Below are positions 1-6,428 of a stretch of 7,046 bases of DNA, one piece after another. The position numbers and the translations under genes are program-made. The DNA is from an uncultured Bacillaceae bacterium (GTDB lineage Bacteria > Bacillota > Bacilli > Bacillales > Alkalibacillaceae): NCBI GenBank assembly GCA_937983065.1, contig CALKAL010000070.1, positions 1-7,046 of the forward strand, in the 5' to 3' direction. Numbering within the stretch: position 1 is the first letter of the stretch; every line of letters starts with the position of its first letter. Below the pieces are notes generated by a model that made no database searches, was not told the DNA's origin, and saw only the letters and a list, made by a program, of their open reading frames with translations.

Positions 1-14
1 AAAAATATTAGGTG

Positions 15-42
15 TTTACAGGTTACAATTCGTTTTTAATAT
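15..42 (+). promoter_or_regulatory. Possible sigma-A promoter for the efflux gene
   Basis: A TTTACA hexamer (15-20, five of six matches to TTGACA) is followed after 16 nt by TAATAT (37-42, four of six matches to TATAAT). It would give a leader of about 107 nt before the start codon at 157. The region is very AT-rich, so the -10 box is not unique. No MerR-type operator like those seen upstream of bmr/blt is obvious. Confidence 0.33.
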
Positions 43-143
43 TTTATATGAAAACCTTGCAGCAACAAATTATAACAATTGCATCTGTTTCGGAAAAGGA
101 GTAAAATTCTATCGTTCATAACAAAAAAATATATAACATCCTC

Positions 144-148
144 AGGAG
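144..148 (+). promoter_or_regulatory. Ribosome binding site fixing the efflux start
   Basis: AGGAG lies 8 nt upstream of the ATG at 157. It decides the start against the in-frame ATG at 79, which would add 26 polar residues unlike anything in NorA-type transporters. Confidence 0.8.
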
Positions 149-156
149 ATAAGCTA

Positions 157-1353
157 ATGAAAAAGAAAGATATGACTTTGGCAATTTTACTATCTAATAT
201 ATTTTTTGTTTTTTTAGGAATCGGTCTAGTTATTCCTGTATTGCCAACGATTATGAATGAGCTCAACATAAGTGGAACAGCTGTCGGTTATTTAACGGCG
301 GCATTTGCTTTGGCTCAATTAATTTTTTCGCCCTTTGCGGGTAGAGCAGTCGATAAATACGGTCGTAAAATTATGATCGTTATCGGCTTATTTATTTTTA
401 GCTTTTCTGAGCTTTTATTTGGTTTAGGGAATACCATTGAGGTGTTATTCGTTTCTCGTATTCTAGGTGGAATTAGTGGCGCCTTTATTATGCCTGCTGT
501 CACTGCCTTTATTGCCGACATCACTACCCTTAAAACACGCCCTAAAGCGCTCGGTTATATGTCAGCAACGATAAGCACGGGATTTATTATTGGGCCTGGA
601 ATCGGTGGTTTTTTAGCGGAAATTGGTACGCGCATCCCGTTTTTCTCAGCTGCCGCTTGTGGATTAATCGTCGCTATTTTATCAATCATTATTTTAAAAG
701 AGCCGAGGAAGAAAGATCAAGAAGTCATGACGGATCAAACTATGGAGGTCGGAAAAAGTACTTTTAGAAAAATCTTAATGCCGATGTTTTTGGTGGCATT
801 TATCGTTATTTTTATTTCGACGTTTGGATTAGCTGCGTTTGACTCGTTTTTCAGTTTATATACTAATCATAAATTCGGGTTTACGCCTTCAGATATTGCG
901 ATTGCAATCACAGGTGGAGCTATTATTGGAGCAATTTTTCAAGTCGTATTGTTCGACCCATTAACGAGAATGATGGGGGAAATTAACATTATTCGTTGGT
1001 CATTACTAATCTCAGGTATTTTAGTTTACATGATGACGGTTGTAAACACTTATTGGACGGTCATGGCAGTGACTTTTACCGTATTTATCGGTTTTGATAT
1101 GATTCGGCCGGCTGTCACGAATTATTTATCACGAATTGCGGGCAATGACCAAGGCTTTGTTGGTGGGATGAATTCATTTTTCACGTCATTAGCCAACGTT
1201 TTCGGCCCAATCTTAGGAGGAGTTCTGTACGACGTCGATATAGAGTACCCGTTCCTTTTCAGTGTAGTTGTCATGATTATTTGTTTAATTACAACGATGT
1301 TTTGGAAAAGGCCACCAGTCAATGATGAGGAAATAAGCGAGGTAAGTCGCTAG
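157..1353 (+). CDS. NorA/Bmr/Blt-like MFS multidrug efflux transporter
   Basis: This is a 398-residue inner-membrane protein of the major facilitator superfamily, DHA1 (12-helix) drug:H+ antiporter group. From memory it aligns along its whole length with Staphylococcus NorA (388 residues) and Bacillus Bmr/Blt. Visible marks are helix 1 GLVIPVLP (23-30), motif A in the 2-3 loop (62-71, with D66 and R70), the helix-4 arginine R101 in SRILGG, and antiporter motif C GFIIGPGIGG (142-151). In the C-terminal half are FGLAAFDSFFSLY (223-235) and FIGFDMIRPA (310-319). Acidic D229 and D314 match the NorA positions known to matter for proton coupling (E222 and D307), with Asp replacing Glu at the first. 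A charged loop (181-205) separates the two six-helix halves. The likely role is export of amphipathic cations, biocides or quinolones. The gene stands alone with its own hairpin downstream. Substrate range and exact orthologue (norA, bmr or blt) cannot be settled here. Confidence 0.9.
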   Translation: MKKKDMTLAILLSNIFFVFLGIGLVIPVLPTIMNELNISGTAVGYLTAAFALAQLIFSPFAGRAVDKYGRKIMIVIGLFIFSFSELLFGLGNTIEVLFVSRILGGISGAFIMPAVTAFIADITTLKTRPKALGYMSATISTGFIIGPGIGGFLAEIGTRIPFFSAAACGLIVAILSIIILKEPRKKDQEVMTDQTMEVGKSTFRKILMPMFLVAFIVIFISTFGLAAFDSFFSLYTNHKFGFTPSDIAIAITGGAIIGAIFQVVLFDPLTRMMGEINIIRWSLLISGILVYMMTVVNTYWTVMAVTFTVFIGFDMIRPAVTNYLSRIAGNDQGFVGGMNSFFTSLANVFGPILGGVLYDVDIEYPFLFSVVVMIICLITTMFWKRPPVNDEEISEVSR

Positions 1354-1383
1354 TATTAAATTGCATTTTACCGAAAAACTTTC

Positions 1384-1417
1384 TGGCTTTAGCTTAATAT
1401 CAAATAGGCTAAAGCCA
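1384..1417 (+). terminator. Hairpin terminator after the efflux gene
   Basis: TGGCTTTAGC (1384-1393) pairs perfectly with GCTAAAGCCA (1408-1417). Three further inner pairs (one G-U) make a 13-bp stem with an 8-nt loop. The downstream stretch TTAATTTAAT is only moderately T-rich, so termination may be incomplete. It lies 30 nt after the stop codon, with no gene between. Confidence 0.6.
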
Positions 1418-1499
1418 TTAATTTAATAATTGTGATTTGTTCTCACTTTACTAAATGTAAATTTACTTGATGAGTTATAAGGAATTTAATAACTAAAAG

Positions 1500-1512
1500 A
1501 TGTATAATACAT
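1500..1512 (+). promoter_or_regulatory. Perfect -10 box inside a palindrome
   Basis: TATAAT (1503-1508) is a perfect -10 hexamer embedded in the 13-nt palindrome ATGTAT-A-ATACAT (1500-1512). No good -35 lies 16-18 nt upstream (the sequence there is AGGAAT/GGAATT), so it may need an activator, or the palindrome may be an operator. Transcription would start near 1515, about 100 nt before the YtvI-like gene. Confidence 0.3.
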
Positions 1513-1536
1513 ATAAATGGTAAAGAACATAGTCGA

Positions 1537-1591
1537 ACGCCTCATTTTACATTTGGGGCTCGTACCTTTGATGATTTAAGGTTTTTCTTTT
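1537..1591 (+). promoter_or_regulatory. Structured leader with weak terminator-like hairpin
   Basis: Two hairpins lie in the leader of the YtvI-like gene. The first pairs ACG-CCTCA (1537-1544) with TGGGG-CT-CGT (1554-1563), with a 2-nt bulge and one G-U pair. The second pairs ACCTT (1564-1568) with AAGGT (1578-1582), has a 9-nt loop, and runs directly into TTTTTCTTTT (1582-1591). The second looks like a short intrinsic terminator. GGTA (1519-1522) could instead pair with TACC (1563-1566), which would open it. It could be an attenuator or the end of a roughly 75-nt RNA. I do not recognise a known riboswitch class. The terminator stem is only 5 bp, so confidence is low. Confidence 0.3.
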
Positions 1592-1617
1592 ACATATTCT
1601 TTTTCGAAGTAGTCACA

Positions 1618-2760
1618 ATGAAAGGAAGTTTTTCGTTTATGAACCATCCAGTCGTTCAAATGATATTTCGAATATTGTTTCTCGTATTTTTAGTCGGTCT
1701 CGGCTTATTTTTACTCTTTCATTTTATAAGACTTACATATCCTTTTCTTATTGCAGTGTTGCTCGCTTTATTGATCAATCCTCTTGTCAATTTGTTTCAG
1801 AAATATTTGCGTTTCCCTAGACCACTTGCTGTTTTAACGAGTATCCTCTTTCTGTTTGGCGTCATTGGGAGCCTCTTAGCGATTTTAATCAAAAAAATCG
1901 TCGACGGTATTATTTATTTCTCAGAATATGTTCCAAGTCAAATTGAAGCAATGTCAGCATACATTCAAAACTATTTTAACCATTATATTTTGCCAATATG
2001 GGATCAAGGCGTAGGGTTTTTCGATGCATTGGATCCGTCACAAAGAGACATCCTTAATGAGGGGATTCAAGTTGTCGGAGGAAATGTCGCTCAAATGATT
2101 GGGAACATGGGGCAAAGTATCGCCAACGGAGTGACATCATTTATTGCTGCACTTCCAATCACTTTTATCGTCATCGTCTTTTCCATCTTAGGTATTTACT
2201 TCATTAGTAAAGATTTCAATAAATATAAAGAGTTATATAAAGAAAAGCTACCACAAATATTCCAGAAGAAAACTTGGGACGTATTAAAGGATCTTAAGAC
2301 GAAAATTTTTGGCTTTTTCAAATCTCAAATCATTTTAATGTTTATTACGTTTTTAGTCAGCTTAGTTGGGCTATTAATATTAGGAGTTGATCGGGTATTA
2401 ACGATTGCGGTTATTATGGGAATTCTCGATTTAATTCCGTATTTAGGTCCTGGGCTTATTATTGTTCCGTGGAGTATTTACAGCTTCATAACGGGCGATT
2501 TATTTTTAGGGATTGGATTGCTCATTCTGTATGCTTCAACAGCGGTTGCACGTCAGTTTGCTGAGCCGAAAGTCCTTTCATCAAGTATGAAATTAAATCC
2601 ACTCGCTATTTTAGTGTCATTGTTTGCGGGGTTACAGCTTTTTGGCATTTTCGGTTTAGTCATTGGACCAATTAGTCTCGTATTAATAATTTCACTCTAT
2701 GATGCGAAAGTATTTGAAGGGTTGTGGGGTTTTATTAAAGGTGAATCAAAACACGATTAA
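1618..2760 (+). CDS. ytvI: AI-2E/PerM-family membrane protein, YtvI-like
   Basis: This 380-residue polytopic membrane protein belongs to the AI-2E transporter (PerM, UPF0118) family. Hydrophobic segments lie near 17-37, 40-58, 71-95, 180-197, 236-256, 260-288, 296-312 and 326-360. A soluble extracytoplasmic-type region lies between 96 and 175. Family marks are INPLVNL (53-59), the DLIPYLGPG loop (271-279), EPKVLSSSMKLNPLA (316-330) and GLVIGP (346-351). The NPLVNLFQK/RFPRPLAVL pattern and the C-terminal LWGFIKG fit Bacillus YtvI, a sporulation-associated protein reported to be sigma-E controlled. I see no convincing sigma-E promoter here. Two starts are possible: ATG 1618 (AAGTAG 5 nt upstream) or ATG 1639, giving MNHPVVQ..., preceded by AAAGGAAG at 1621-1628. 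It is probably first in a three-gene unit. The gene symbol rests on remembered similarity; substrate is unknown. Confidence 0.8.
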   Translation: MKGSFSFMNHPVVQMIFRILFLVFLVGLGLFLLFHFIRLTYPFLIAVLLALLINPLVNLFQKYLRFPRPLAVLTSILFLFGVIGSLLAILIKKIVDGIIYFSEYVPSQIEAMSAYIQNYFNHYILPIWDQGVGFFDALDPSQRDILNEGIQVVGGNVAQMIGNMGQSIANGVTSFIAALPITFIVIVFSILGIYFISKDFNKYKELYKEKLPQIFQKKTWDVLKDLKTKIFGFFKSQIILMFITFLVSLVGLLILGVDRVLTIAVIMGILDLIPYLGPGLIIVPWSIYSFITGDLFLGIGLLILYASTAVARQFAEPKVLSSSMKLNPLAILVSLFAGLQLFGIFGLVIGPISLVLIISLYDAKVFEGLWGFIKGESKHD

Positions 2761-2848
2761 TATCGTTCATGTTTTTAACACATTATAAAGGTTAGGAGAT
2801 TGAAAAAGAATTTCCGATCATATGTAACATAAAAATGATATTAGAGTT

Positions 2849-2853
2849 GGTGA
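2849..2853 (+). promoter_or_regulatory. Ribosome binding site for a TTG start
   Basis: GGTGA, within AGTTGGTGA (a near match to AGGAGGTGA), sits 6 nt before TTG 2860. Its last three bases are an in-frame TGA stop. The coding region therefore cannot begin earlier, and TTG is the only standard start before residue 31. Confidence 0.6.
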
Positions 2854-2859
2854 ATTATT

Positions 2860-4107
2860 TTGACTGCATTACTTGTAGGAATCGTTATATTATTTATAGC
2901 ATCGGGTTATTTTTCGGGTAGTGAAACGGCGCTCACTGCAACGAATGAAATGAAGCTGCAGCTTAAAGCGACGAACGGTGATAAAAAAGCTGAACGCTTA
3001 CTTAAGTTAGTAAATAACCCGGATTTATTTATTCCAGGAATTTTGATTGCGAATAATGTACCGAATATTATACTACCTTCTATGGTTACAATCGTCGCAT
3101 TAGAATATGGTTGGAATATTGGGATTACAACGGGTGTATTAACCGTATTAATCATTATTTTTGCCGAAGTCATGCCGAAATCGGTTGCAGCTGCTTTTCC
3201 CGAAAAGTTTGCTCATATCGTTTATTATCCGACGATGATTATTTTGCAAATTTTAAAACCATTTATTTGGCTTTTAAATTTATTAACGCGAACGACGATT
3301 AAGCTTCTCGGAAAAGATGAGGCTAATCCGATTACAATTTCCAAAGATGAGATGCGAGCGATTGTCGACATTGCTCATACGGAAGGAACCGTCAAAAACG
3401 ATGAAATGAACCGGTTGAAGTCCGTTTTAGATTTTAAAAACTTACTCGTATCCGATGTTTTGAAAACCCACCGTACCGATATGAAAACAATCTCGATCGA
3501 TACGACTTATGAAGAGGCTTATCAAATTTTATTAGCTAATCGATTCACCCGTTACCCCGTCCATGTAGGGGATGTCGATAATATCGTCGGTGTTTTTCAT
3601 TCAAAGTCGATGTTGGCATGGGCGAATCATCCTGAAAAAAACATTCGTGAATTTGCCGATATGGATCCGTTATTAGTGTATGAATTTAATGATATTGATA
3701 TTGTGTTTAAACAAATGATGCAAAAGAAAAAGCATTTAGCGATTGTTTTAGACGAGTACGGGGGGACAGAAGGAATAATAACTCATGAAGATTTAGTGGA
3801 AACGATGATTGGACAAGATATTGAAGATGAATTGGATAAAGGGGATTCACTCATTATTAAACAAACAGAAACAAAAATAGTTTGTGATGCTAAGCTACCC
3901 CTTCATCGATTAAATAATGCTTTTCAAACGAATATTCCAGAAGAAATGGATAATTTGGCTGGATTTATTATCGCAACGTTTAAGGAATTACCGAAAACAG
4001 GTGCGACGTTTACTTATGAAAACTTGCAATTCAAAGTGTTAAACGCTAATGAGCGGCGAATAAACCTTGTTGAAGTAAAAAAGTTAGAAGAAAAAGTAGA
4101 GGATTGA
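2860..4107 (+). CDS. CNNM/CorC-family protein with CBS pair (YhdP/MpfA-like)
   Basis: This 415-residue membrane protein has the standard architecture of the 'hemolysin-like' CNNM/CorC family. Residues 1-150 form the DUF21/CNNM membrane domain, with FSGSETAL (18-25), ANNVPNI (64-70) and AEVMPKS (102-108) carrying the conserved Ser/Asn/Glu/Pro positions. Two CBS motifs follow at about 195-255 (VSDVLKTHR... RYPVH) and 263-325 (AIVLDEYGGTEGIITHEDL). A CorC_HlyC domain (about 334-410) ends the protein. Bacillus YhdP and Staphylococcus MpfA protect against Mg2+ excess and are thought to export Mg2+. The CBS pair likely binds Mg-ATP. Several paralogues exist in Bacillus (yhdP, yhdT, yrkA, yugS, yqhB), so I give no symbol. 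It begins with TTG, follows the YtvI-like gene by 99 bp with no terminator, and ends in tandem TGA TGA stops. The old hemolysin name is not evidence of toxicity. Confidence 0.92.
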   Translation: MTALLVGIVILFIASGYFSGSETALTATNEMKLQLKATNGDKKAERLLKLVNNPDLFIPGILIANNVPNIILPSMVTIVALEYGWNIGITTGVLTVLIIIFAEVMPKSVAAAFPEKFAHIVYYPTMIILQILKPFIWLLNLLTRTTIKLLGKDEANPITISKDEMRAIVDIAHTEGTVKNDEMNRLKSVLDFKNLLVSDVLKTHRTDMKTISIDTTYEEAYQILLANRFTRYPVHVGDVDNIVGVFHSKSMLAWANHPEKNIREFADMDPLLVYEFNDIDIVFKQMMQKKKHLAIVLDEYGGTEGIITHEDLVETMIGQDIEDELDKGDSLIIKQTETKIVCDAKLPLHRLNNAFQTNIPEEMDNLAGFIIATFKELPKTGATFTYENLQFKVLNANERRINLVEVKKLEEKVED

Positions 4108-4135
4108 TGACGGTTTTTTCGTGAAACGTTATAAT
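4107..4135 (+). promoter_or_regulatory. Candidate sigma-A promoter for the second AI-2E gene
   Basis: ATGACG (4107-4112, four of six matches to TTGACA), a 17-nt spacer and a perfect TATAAT (4130-4135) overlap the stop of the CNNM gene. It would give a leader of about 137 nt for the gene at 4279. The rest of 4136-4278 shows no clear hairpin or gene. The second AI-2E gene may therefore be expressed both by read-through and by itself. Confidence 0.4.
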
Positions 4136-4264
4136 AAGAGAAATAGATTGAACTTGAATTTAAAAAAGATGACTTCCACCACGACGATGCATATTTGTTC
4201 TTTAAAAATTATCAGTTCATAATAGTCGCAAAATTTGCTTTAATAAAGGTAGAACATACATAGA

Positions 4265-4272
4265 AAGTAGGT
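4265..4272 (+). promoter_or_regulatory. Ribosome binding site for a TTG start
   Basis: AAGTAGGT, one mismatch from AAGGAGGT, ends 6 nt before TTG 4279. An in-frame TAG at 4261-4263 rules out any earlier start. Confidence 0.65.
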
Positions 4273-4278
4273 TTTCTA

Positions 4279-5349
4279 TTGGACAAACAACTAATCATCA
4301 AACGGACAATTATAACCGTCGCCGTCATTATTGCCGTCATCTTTGTTTATATATACTTTTCGGCTCTTTTGCCTATTTTGATGGCATTACTGACAGCTGC
4401 GATTTTTGAGCCCTTTGTCAGATGGTTAAAACGAAGGCTAAAAGTTAAGAAAAGGTTGCTGCCTGTTACGATTGTTTTTATGGCCTTTCTAATTCTCTGT
4501 TCTTATTTACTTTATATCGCGGTCACTAGATTTACTAAAGCAGTTTATGAATGGGCCTTTGAAATTCCTACATATGCTAATGAGATTCAACGAGCGGTTA
4601 ATATTTTAATTGACCGGTTTAATCAATTTGTTGAAGAAGTTCCACAAGGGTATCTCATTGTAACAGAATTAGAGAAGCTGTCTCAATCAATTACAAATAC
4701 GGCGTTTCAATTGGCAACTCAACTATTAAACTCACTCGGTTCATGGTTGCAGTCGATTCCGAATATGATTTTTGTCGTACTCATTTATTTCATCGTTACA
4801 TTTTTAATTAGTCTTGATTTTCCAAGACTCGTCAATTTATTTTACAACTTCTTTAAAGAAGAAACGTCCGCTAAACTACGGGTTGTTTTTCAAAAGATGG
4901 GTAAAGTTTTTCTCGGTTATTGGAAAGCGCAATTTGTTCTTAGTATCGGTGTTTTTGTCCTTACATACATTAGTTTGCTATTCATCTCACCGAACTTAGC
5001 ATTAATTATGTCAATTATTATATGGGTTGTTGATATTATTCCGTTATACGTTGGTCCTGCACTCGTGTTAGTTCCGTGGGCTCTCGTTGAATTTATTTTA
5101 GGGAATACATCAACAGCGATTCAACTGATTATACTGACAGTTGTTCTACTCGTGTTACGCCGTGCGATTGAGCCAAAAGTTCTCGGGGATTCAATTGGTT
5201 TAGCTGCATTACCAACCGTGTTATCGATGTACTTCGGATTCGTATTCGCTGGTGTTATCGGGTTAATCATCGGACCATTTGTCTATATTGCGATTCGTAC
5301 GGCTATTGAAGGTGGTTTGTTCGATATAAAACTCTTTAAATCTACTTAA
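4279..5349 (+). CDS. AI-2E/PerM-family membrane protein, second paralogue
   Basis: This is a 356-residue integral membrane protein of the same AI-2E (PerM/UPF0118) family as the product of 1618-2760, but clearly diverged. Hydrophobic segments lie near 9-46, 61-82, 160-178, 217-236, 240-270, 277-293 and 310-340. An amphipathic soluble segment spans about 85-155. Family marks are VDIIPLYVGPALVLVPW (251-267), IEPKVLGDSIGLAALP (297-312) and GLIIGP (328-333). The central motif carries one residue more than the usual IPYLGP. Some family members have been reported as Na+(Li+)/H+ antiporters and others as linked to sporulation or signal export, so the substrate cannot be named. Translation starts at TTG, fixed by an upstream in-frame stop. 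The gene is last in the presumed three-gene block and is followed at once by a terminator. It may also be labelled YtvI-like in databases. Confidence 0.85.
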   Translation: MDKQLIIKRTIITVAVIIAVIFVYIYFSALLPILMALLTAAIFEPFVRWLKRRLKVKKRLLPVTIVFMAFLILCSYLLYIAVTRFTKAVYEWAFEIPTYANEIQRAVNILIDRFNQFVEEVPQGYLIVTELEKLSQSITNTAFQLATQLLNSLGSWLQSIPNMIFVVLIYFIVTFLISLDFPRLVNLFYNFFKEETSAKLRVVFQKMGKVFLGYWKAQFVLSIGVFVLTYISLLFISPNLALIMSIIIWVVDIIPLYVGPALVLVPWALVEFILGNTSTAIQLIILTVVLLVLRRAIEPKVLGDSIGLAALPTVLSMYFGFVFAGVIGLIIGPFVYIAIRTAIEGGLFDIKLFKST

Positions 5350-5380
5350 AAACGGGGGCATTGGCTCTCGTTCTTTATTG
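5350..5380 (+). terminator. Intrinsic terminator of the three-gene block
   Basis: AACGGGGGC (5351-5359) pairs with GCTCTCGTT (5364-5372) in a 9-bp stem with two G-U pairs and an ATTG loop. It is preceded by an A-run and followed by CTTTATT. It starts right after the TAA stop at 5347-5349. Confidence 0.6.
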
Positions 5381-5439
5381 AGATTTTACGGGTTAAATTG
5401 TGTGGTTTTCCATGCGCACTAGGGGAAACTTCTGGAAAA

Positions 5440-5469
5440 TTGACGATAATTATAAAAACATTGTATACA
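5440..5469 (+). promoter_or_regulatory. Weaker upstream promoter candidate
   Basis: TTGACG (5440-5445, five of six), an 18-nt spacer and TATACA (5464-5469, four of six) point toward the lipoprotein gene, with a leader of about 140 nt. The rest of 5380-5530 shows no gene or clear structure. Confidence 0.3.
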
Positions 5470-5538
5470 AAAGATCATCTCTTTTTCGAAAGTAGTGCTT
5501 TACAACTAGGTCTATTTAATCGTTTTCTTCCAGCCATA

Positions 5539-5567
5539 TTTACAATGTTCTAGGAATGGCTTATAAC
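5539..5567 (+). promoter_or_regulatory. Sigma-A promoter of the lipoprotein gene
   Basis: TTTACA (5539-5544) and TATAAC (5562-5567) each match consensus at five of six positions with the ideal 17-nt spacing. The expected start is near 5574, leaving a leader of about 44 nt with GGAGG at 5606-5610. A 6-bp inverted repeat, AGCCAT (5532-5537) and ATGGCT (5556-5561), brackets the -35 box and may be an operator. Confidence 0.6.
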
Positions 5568-5617
5568 TGTATAACAATTGGTATAAAAAGTTGTAAAAAA
5601 ATTGTGGAGGAAATTCG

Positions 5618-6313
5618 ATGAGACTTAAATTATTTTTATTTATGATTGTATTAAGTATGATTCTAGTAGCTTGTCAATCAGAAGATGAGCCGGCGGAAGA
5701 AGAGGATGAGGTTGACCAATTAGAAGAAGAGGAAAATGACAATTCACCTGAAGAGGAGGAAAACGACGATCCATCTGGAGGTGAAGAAGACAGGGATTCA
5801 TCAAAAGAGGAAGAAGACGGTGATTCATCAGAAGAGGAAGAAGGCGGTGATTCATCCGAAGAGAAAGACGGTGATTCAACGGAAGAAGGTGAAGGGACGC
5901 GGATTGAGTTTCAAGAAATCGCAGTTACAATTCCTGAAGGTGTGACAGAATTAGAATATGAAGAAGCTGAACTGCCTATTATTAGCTATAGTTTAGATGA
6001 CATAACTGGCGCAAATTTTAATATTGTCGCAGAGCCTTTACCACCCGAATTAGAATTGACAGTTGATGGTTATATTGAACTTGTGATTGAGAATTTACAG
6101 CTCGAGTATAATGAGCTTAATTCTTTTGAAATGAACGGCGTGGAGTGGGCTGAAATTTTAACCGATGAAGAAGGTTTTCCAGTTCGAAATTCTATTTTTG
6201 TTCATAATGATACGGCTTATATTCTTTCACTAGGGACGGCGACTCAGGCAGAATTTGAAGAGTGGATCCCTGTTATTGATGAAGTAATTGAATCAGTAGA
6301 GATAATAGATTAG
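5618..6313 (+). CDS. Acidic repeat lipoprotein with PsbP/Mog1-like domain
   Basis: This is a 231-residue exported lipoprotein. Residues 1-18 form a short signal peptide ending in the lipobox LVAC, so C19 should be lipidated and the protein anchored on the outer face of the membrane. Residues 20-93 are a low-complexity, Asp/Glu/Ser-rich linker built from 9-residue repeats. Residues 94-231 form a compact alpha/beta domain. NFNIVAEPLP (133-142), YIELVIENL (152-160), GVEWAEI (174-180) and TAYILSLGTATQAEFEEW (199-216) recall the DcrB/DUF1795, PsbP/Mog1-like fold common in Bacillus lipoproteins. That assignment is from pattern memory, not a search. GGAGG 7 nt upstream fixes the ATG. The gene is monocistronic, between its own promoter and a terminator. 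Function is unknown. The strong negative charge could bind cations or suit an alkaline or saline surface (inference). Confidence 0.85.
   Translation: MRLKLFLFMIVLSMILVACQSEDEPAEEEDEVDQLEEEENDNSPEEEENDDPSGGEEDRDSSKEEEDGDSSEEEEGGDSSEEKDGDSTEEGEGTRIEFQEIAVTIPEGVTELEYEEAELPIISYSLDDITGANFNIVAEPLPPELELTVDGYIELVIENLQLEYNELNSFEMNGVEWAEILTDEEGFPVRNSIFVHNDTAYILSLGTATQAEFEEWIPVIDEVIESVEIID
5735..5893 (+). repeat. 27-nt coding minisatellite in the lipoprotein linker
   Basis: Six units encode residues 40-92: NDNSPEEEE, NDDPSGGEE, DRDSSKEEE, DGDSSEEEE, GGDSSEEK (one residue short) and DGDSTEEGE. The last four are nearly identical in DNA around GGTGATTCATC. Unit length is 27 nt (24 nt once), so gain or loss of units keeps the frame. 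Confidence 0.85.
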
Positions 6314-6333
6314 TTTCATAAATAAAATTAAAC

Positions 6334-6365
6334 CTCTCTCGTTAGGATACGAGAGAGATTTTCAT
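6334..6365. terminator. Bidirectional terminator between convergent genes
   Basis: CTCTCTCGT (6334-6342) and ACGAGAGAG (6349-6357) form a perfect 9-bp stem with the loop TAGGAT. On the plus strand it is followed by ATTTTCATTTT. On the minus strand it is followed by GTTTAATTTTATTTAT. It can therefore stop transcripts of both the lipoprotein gene and the minus-strand gene that ends at 6429. Confidence 0.8.
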
Positions 6366-6376
6366 TTTGGATCTTA

Positions 6377-6405
6377 TTAGATTTTTGCAAAATTTTAAAA
6401 TCTAA
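6377..6405. repeat. AT-rich inverted repeat in the convergent gap
   Basis: TTAGATTTT (6377-6385) and AAAATCTAA (6397-6405) are perfect 9-bp arms around an 11-nt loop. No T-run follows on either strand, so it is not a standard terminator. It may protect the 3' end of the minus-strand transcript, or may just reflect AT richness. Confidence 0.4.
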
Positions 6406-6428
6406 ATATTCCAATCTAGGACACTAGC

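Noticed and set aside
71..81. TATAACAATTG shared with 5570-5580
   Set aside because: An 11-nt AT-rich match is expected by chance in 7 kb of such composition.
96..101. AAGGAG resembling a ribosome binding site for a leader peptide
   Set aside because: No ATG, GTG or TTG lies at a suitable distance downstream.
79..156. Upstream in-frame ATG extending the efflux protein by 26 residues
   Set aside because: The added residues are polar and unlike transporter N-termini, and AGGAG at 144-148 serves the ATG at 157.
1598..1613. TCTTTTTCGAAGTAGT resembling TCTTTTTCGAAAGTAGT at 5480-5496
   Set aside because: A single short match with a one-base gap in T-rich DNA; flanks differ, so a mobile repeat is not supported.
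2794..2798. AGGAG in the gap before the CNNM gene, suggesting a short gene
   Set aside because: The nearest TTG (2800) is only 1 nt away and gives 10 codons; ATG 2822 is followed at once by TAA.
4189..4225. Sigma-E-like -35 GCATATT (4189-4195), expected if the AI-2E gene is sporulation controlled
   Set aside because: No CATACAAT-like -10 at 14-15 nt; the nearest CATAATAG is 22 nt away.
5640..5945. Long open frames on the other strand and in another frame across the acidic linker
   Set aside because: They are shadows of the repetitive GAA/GAT-rich sequence, with no ribosome binding sites and no plausible protein.
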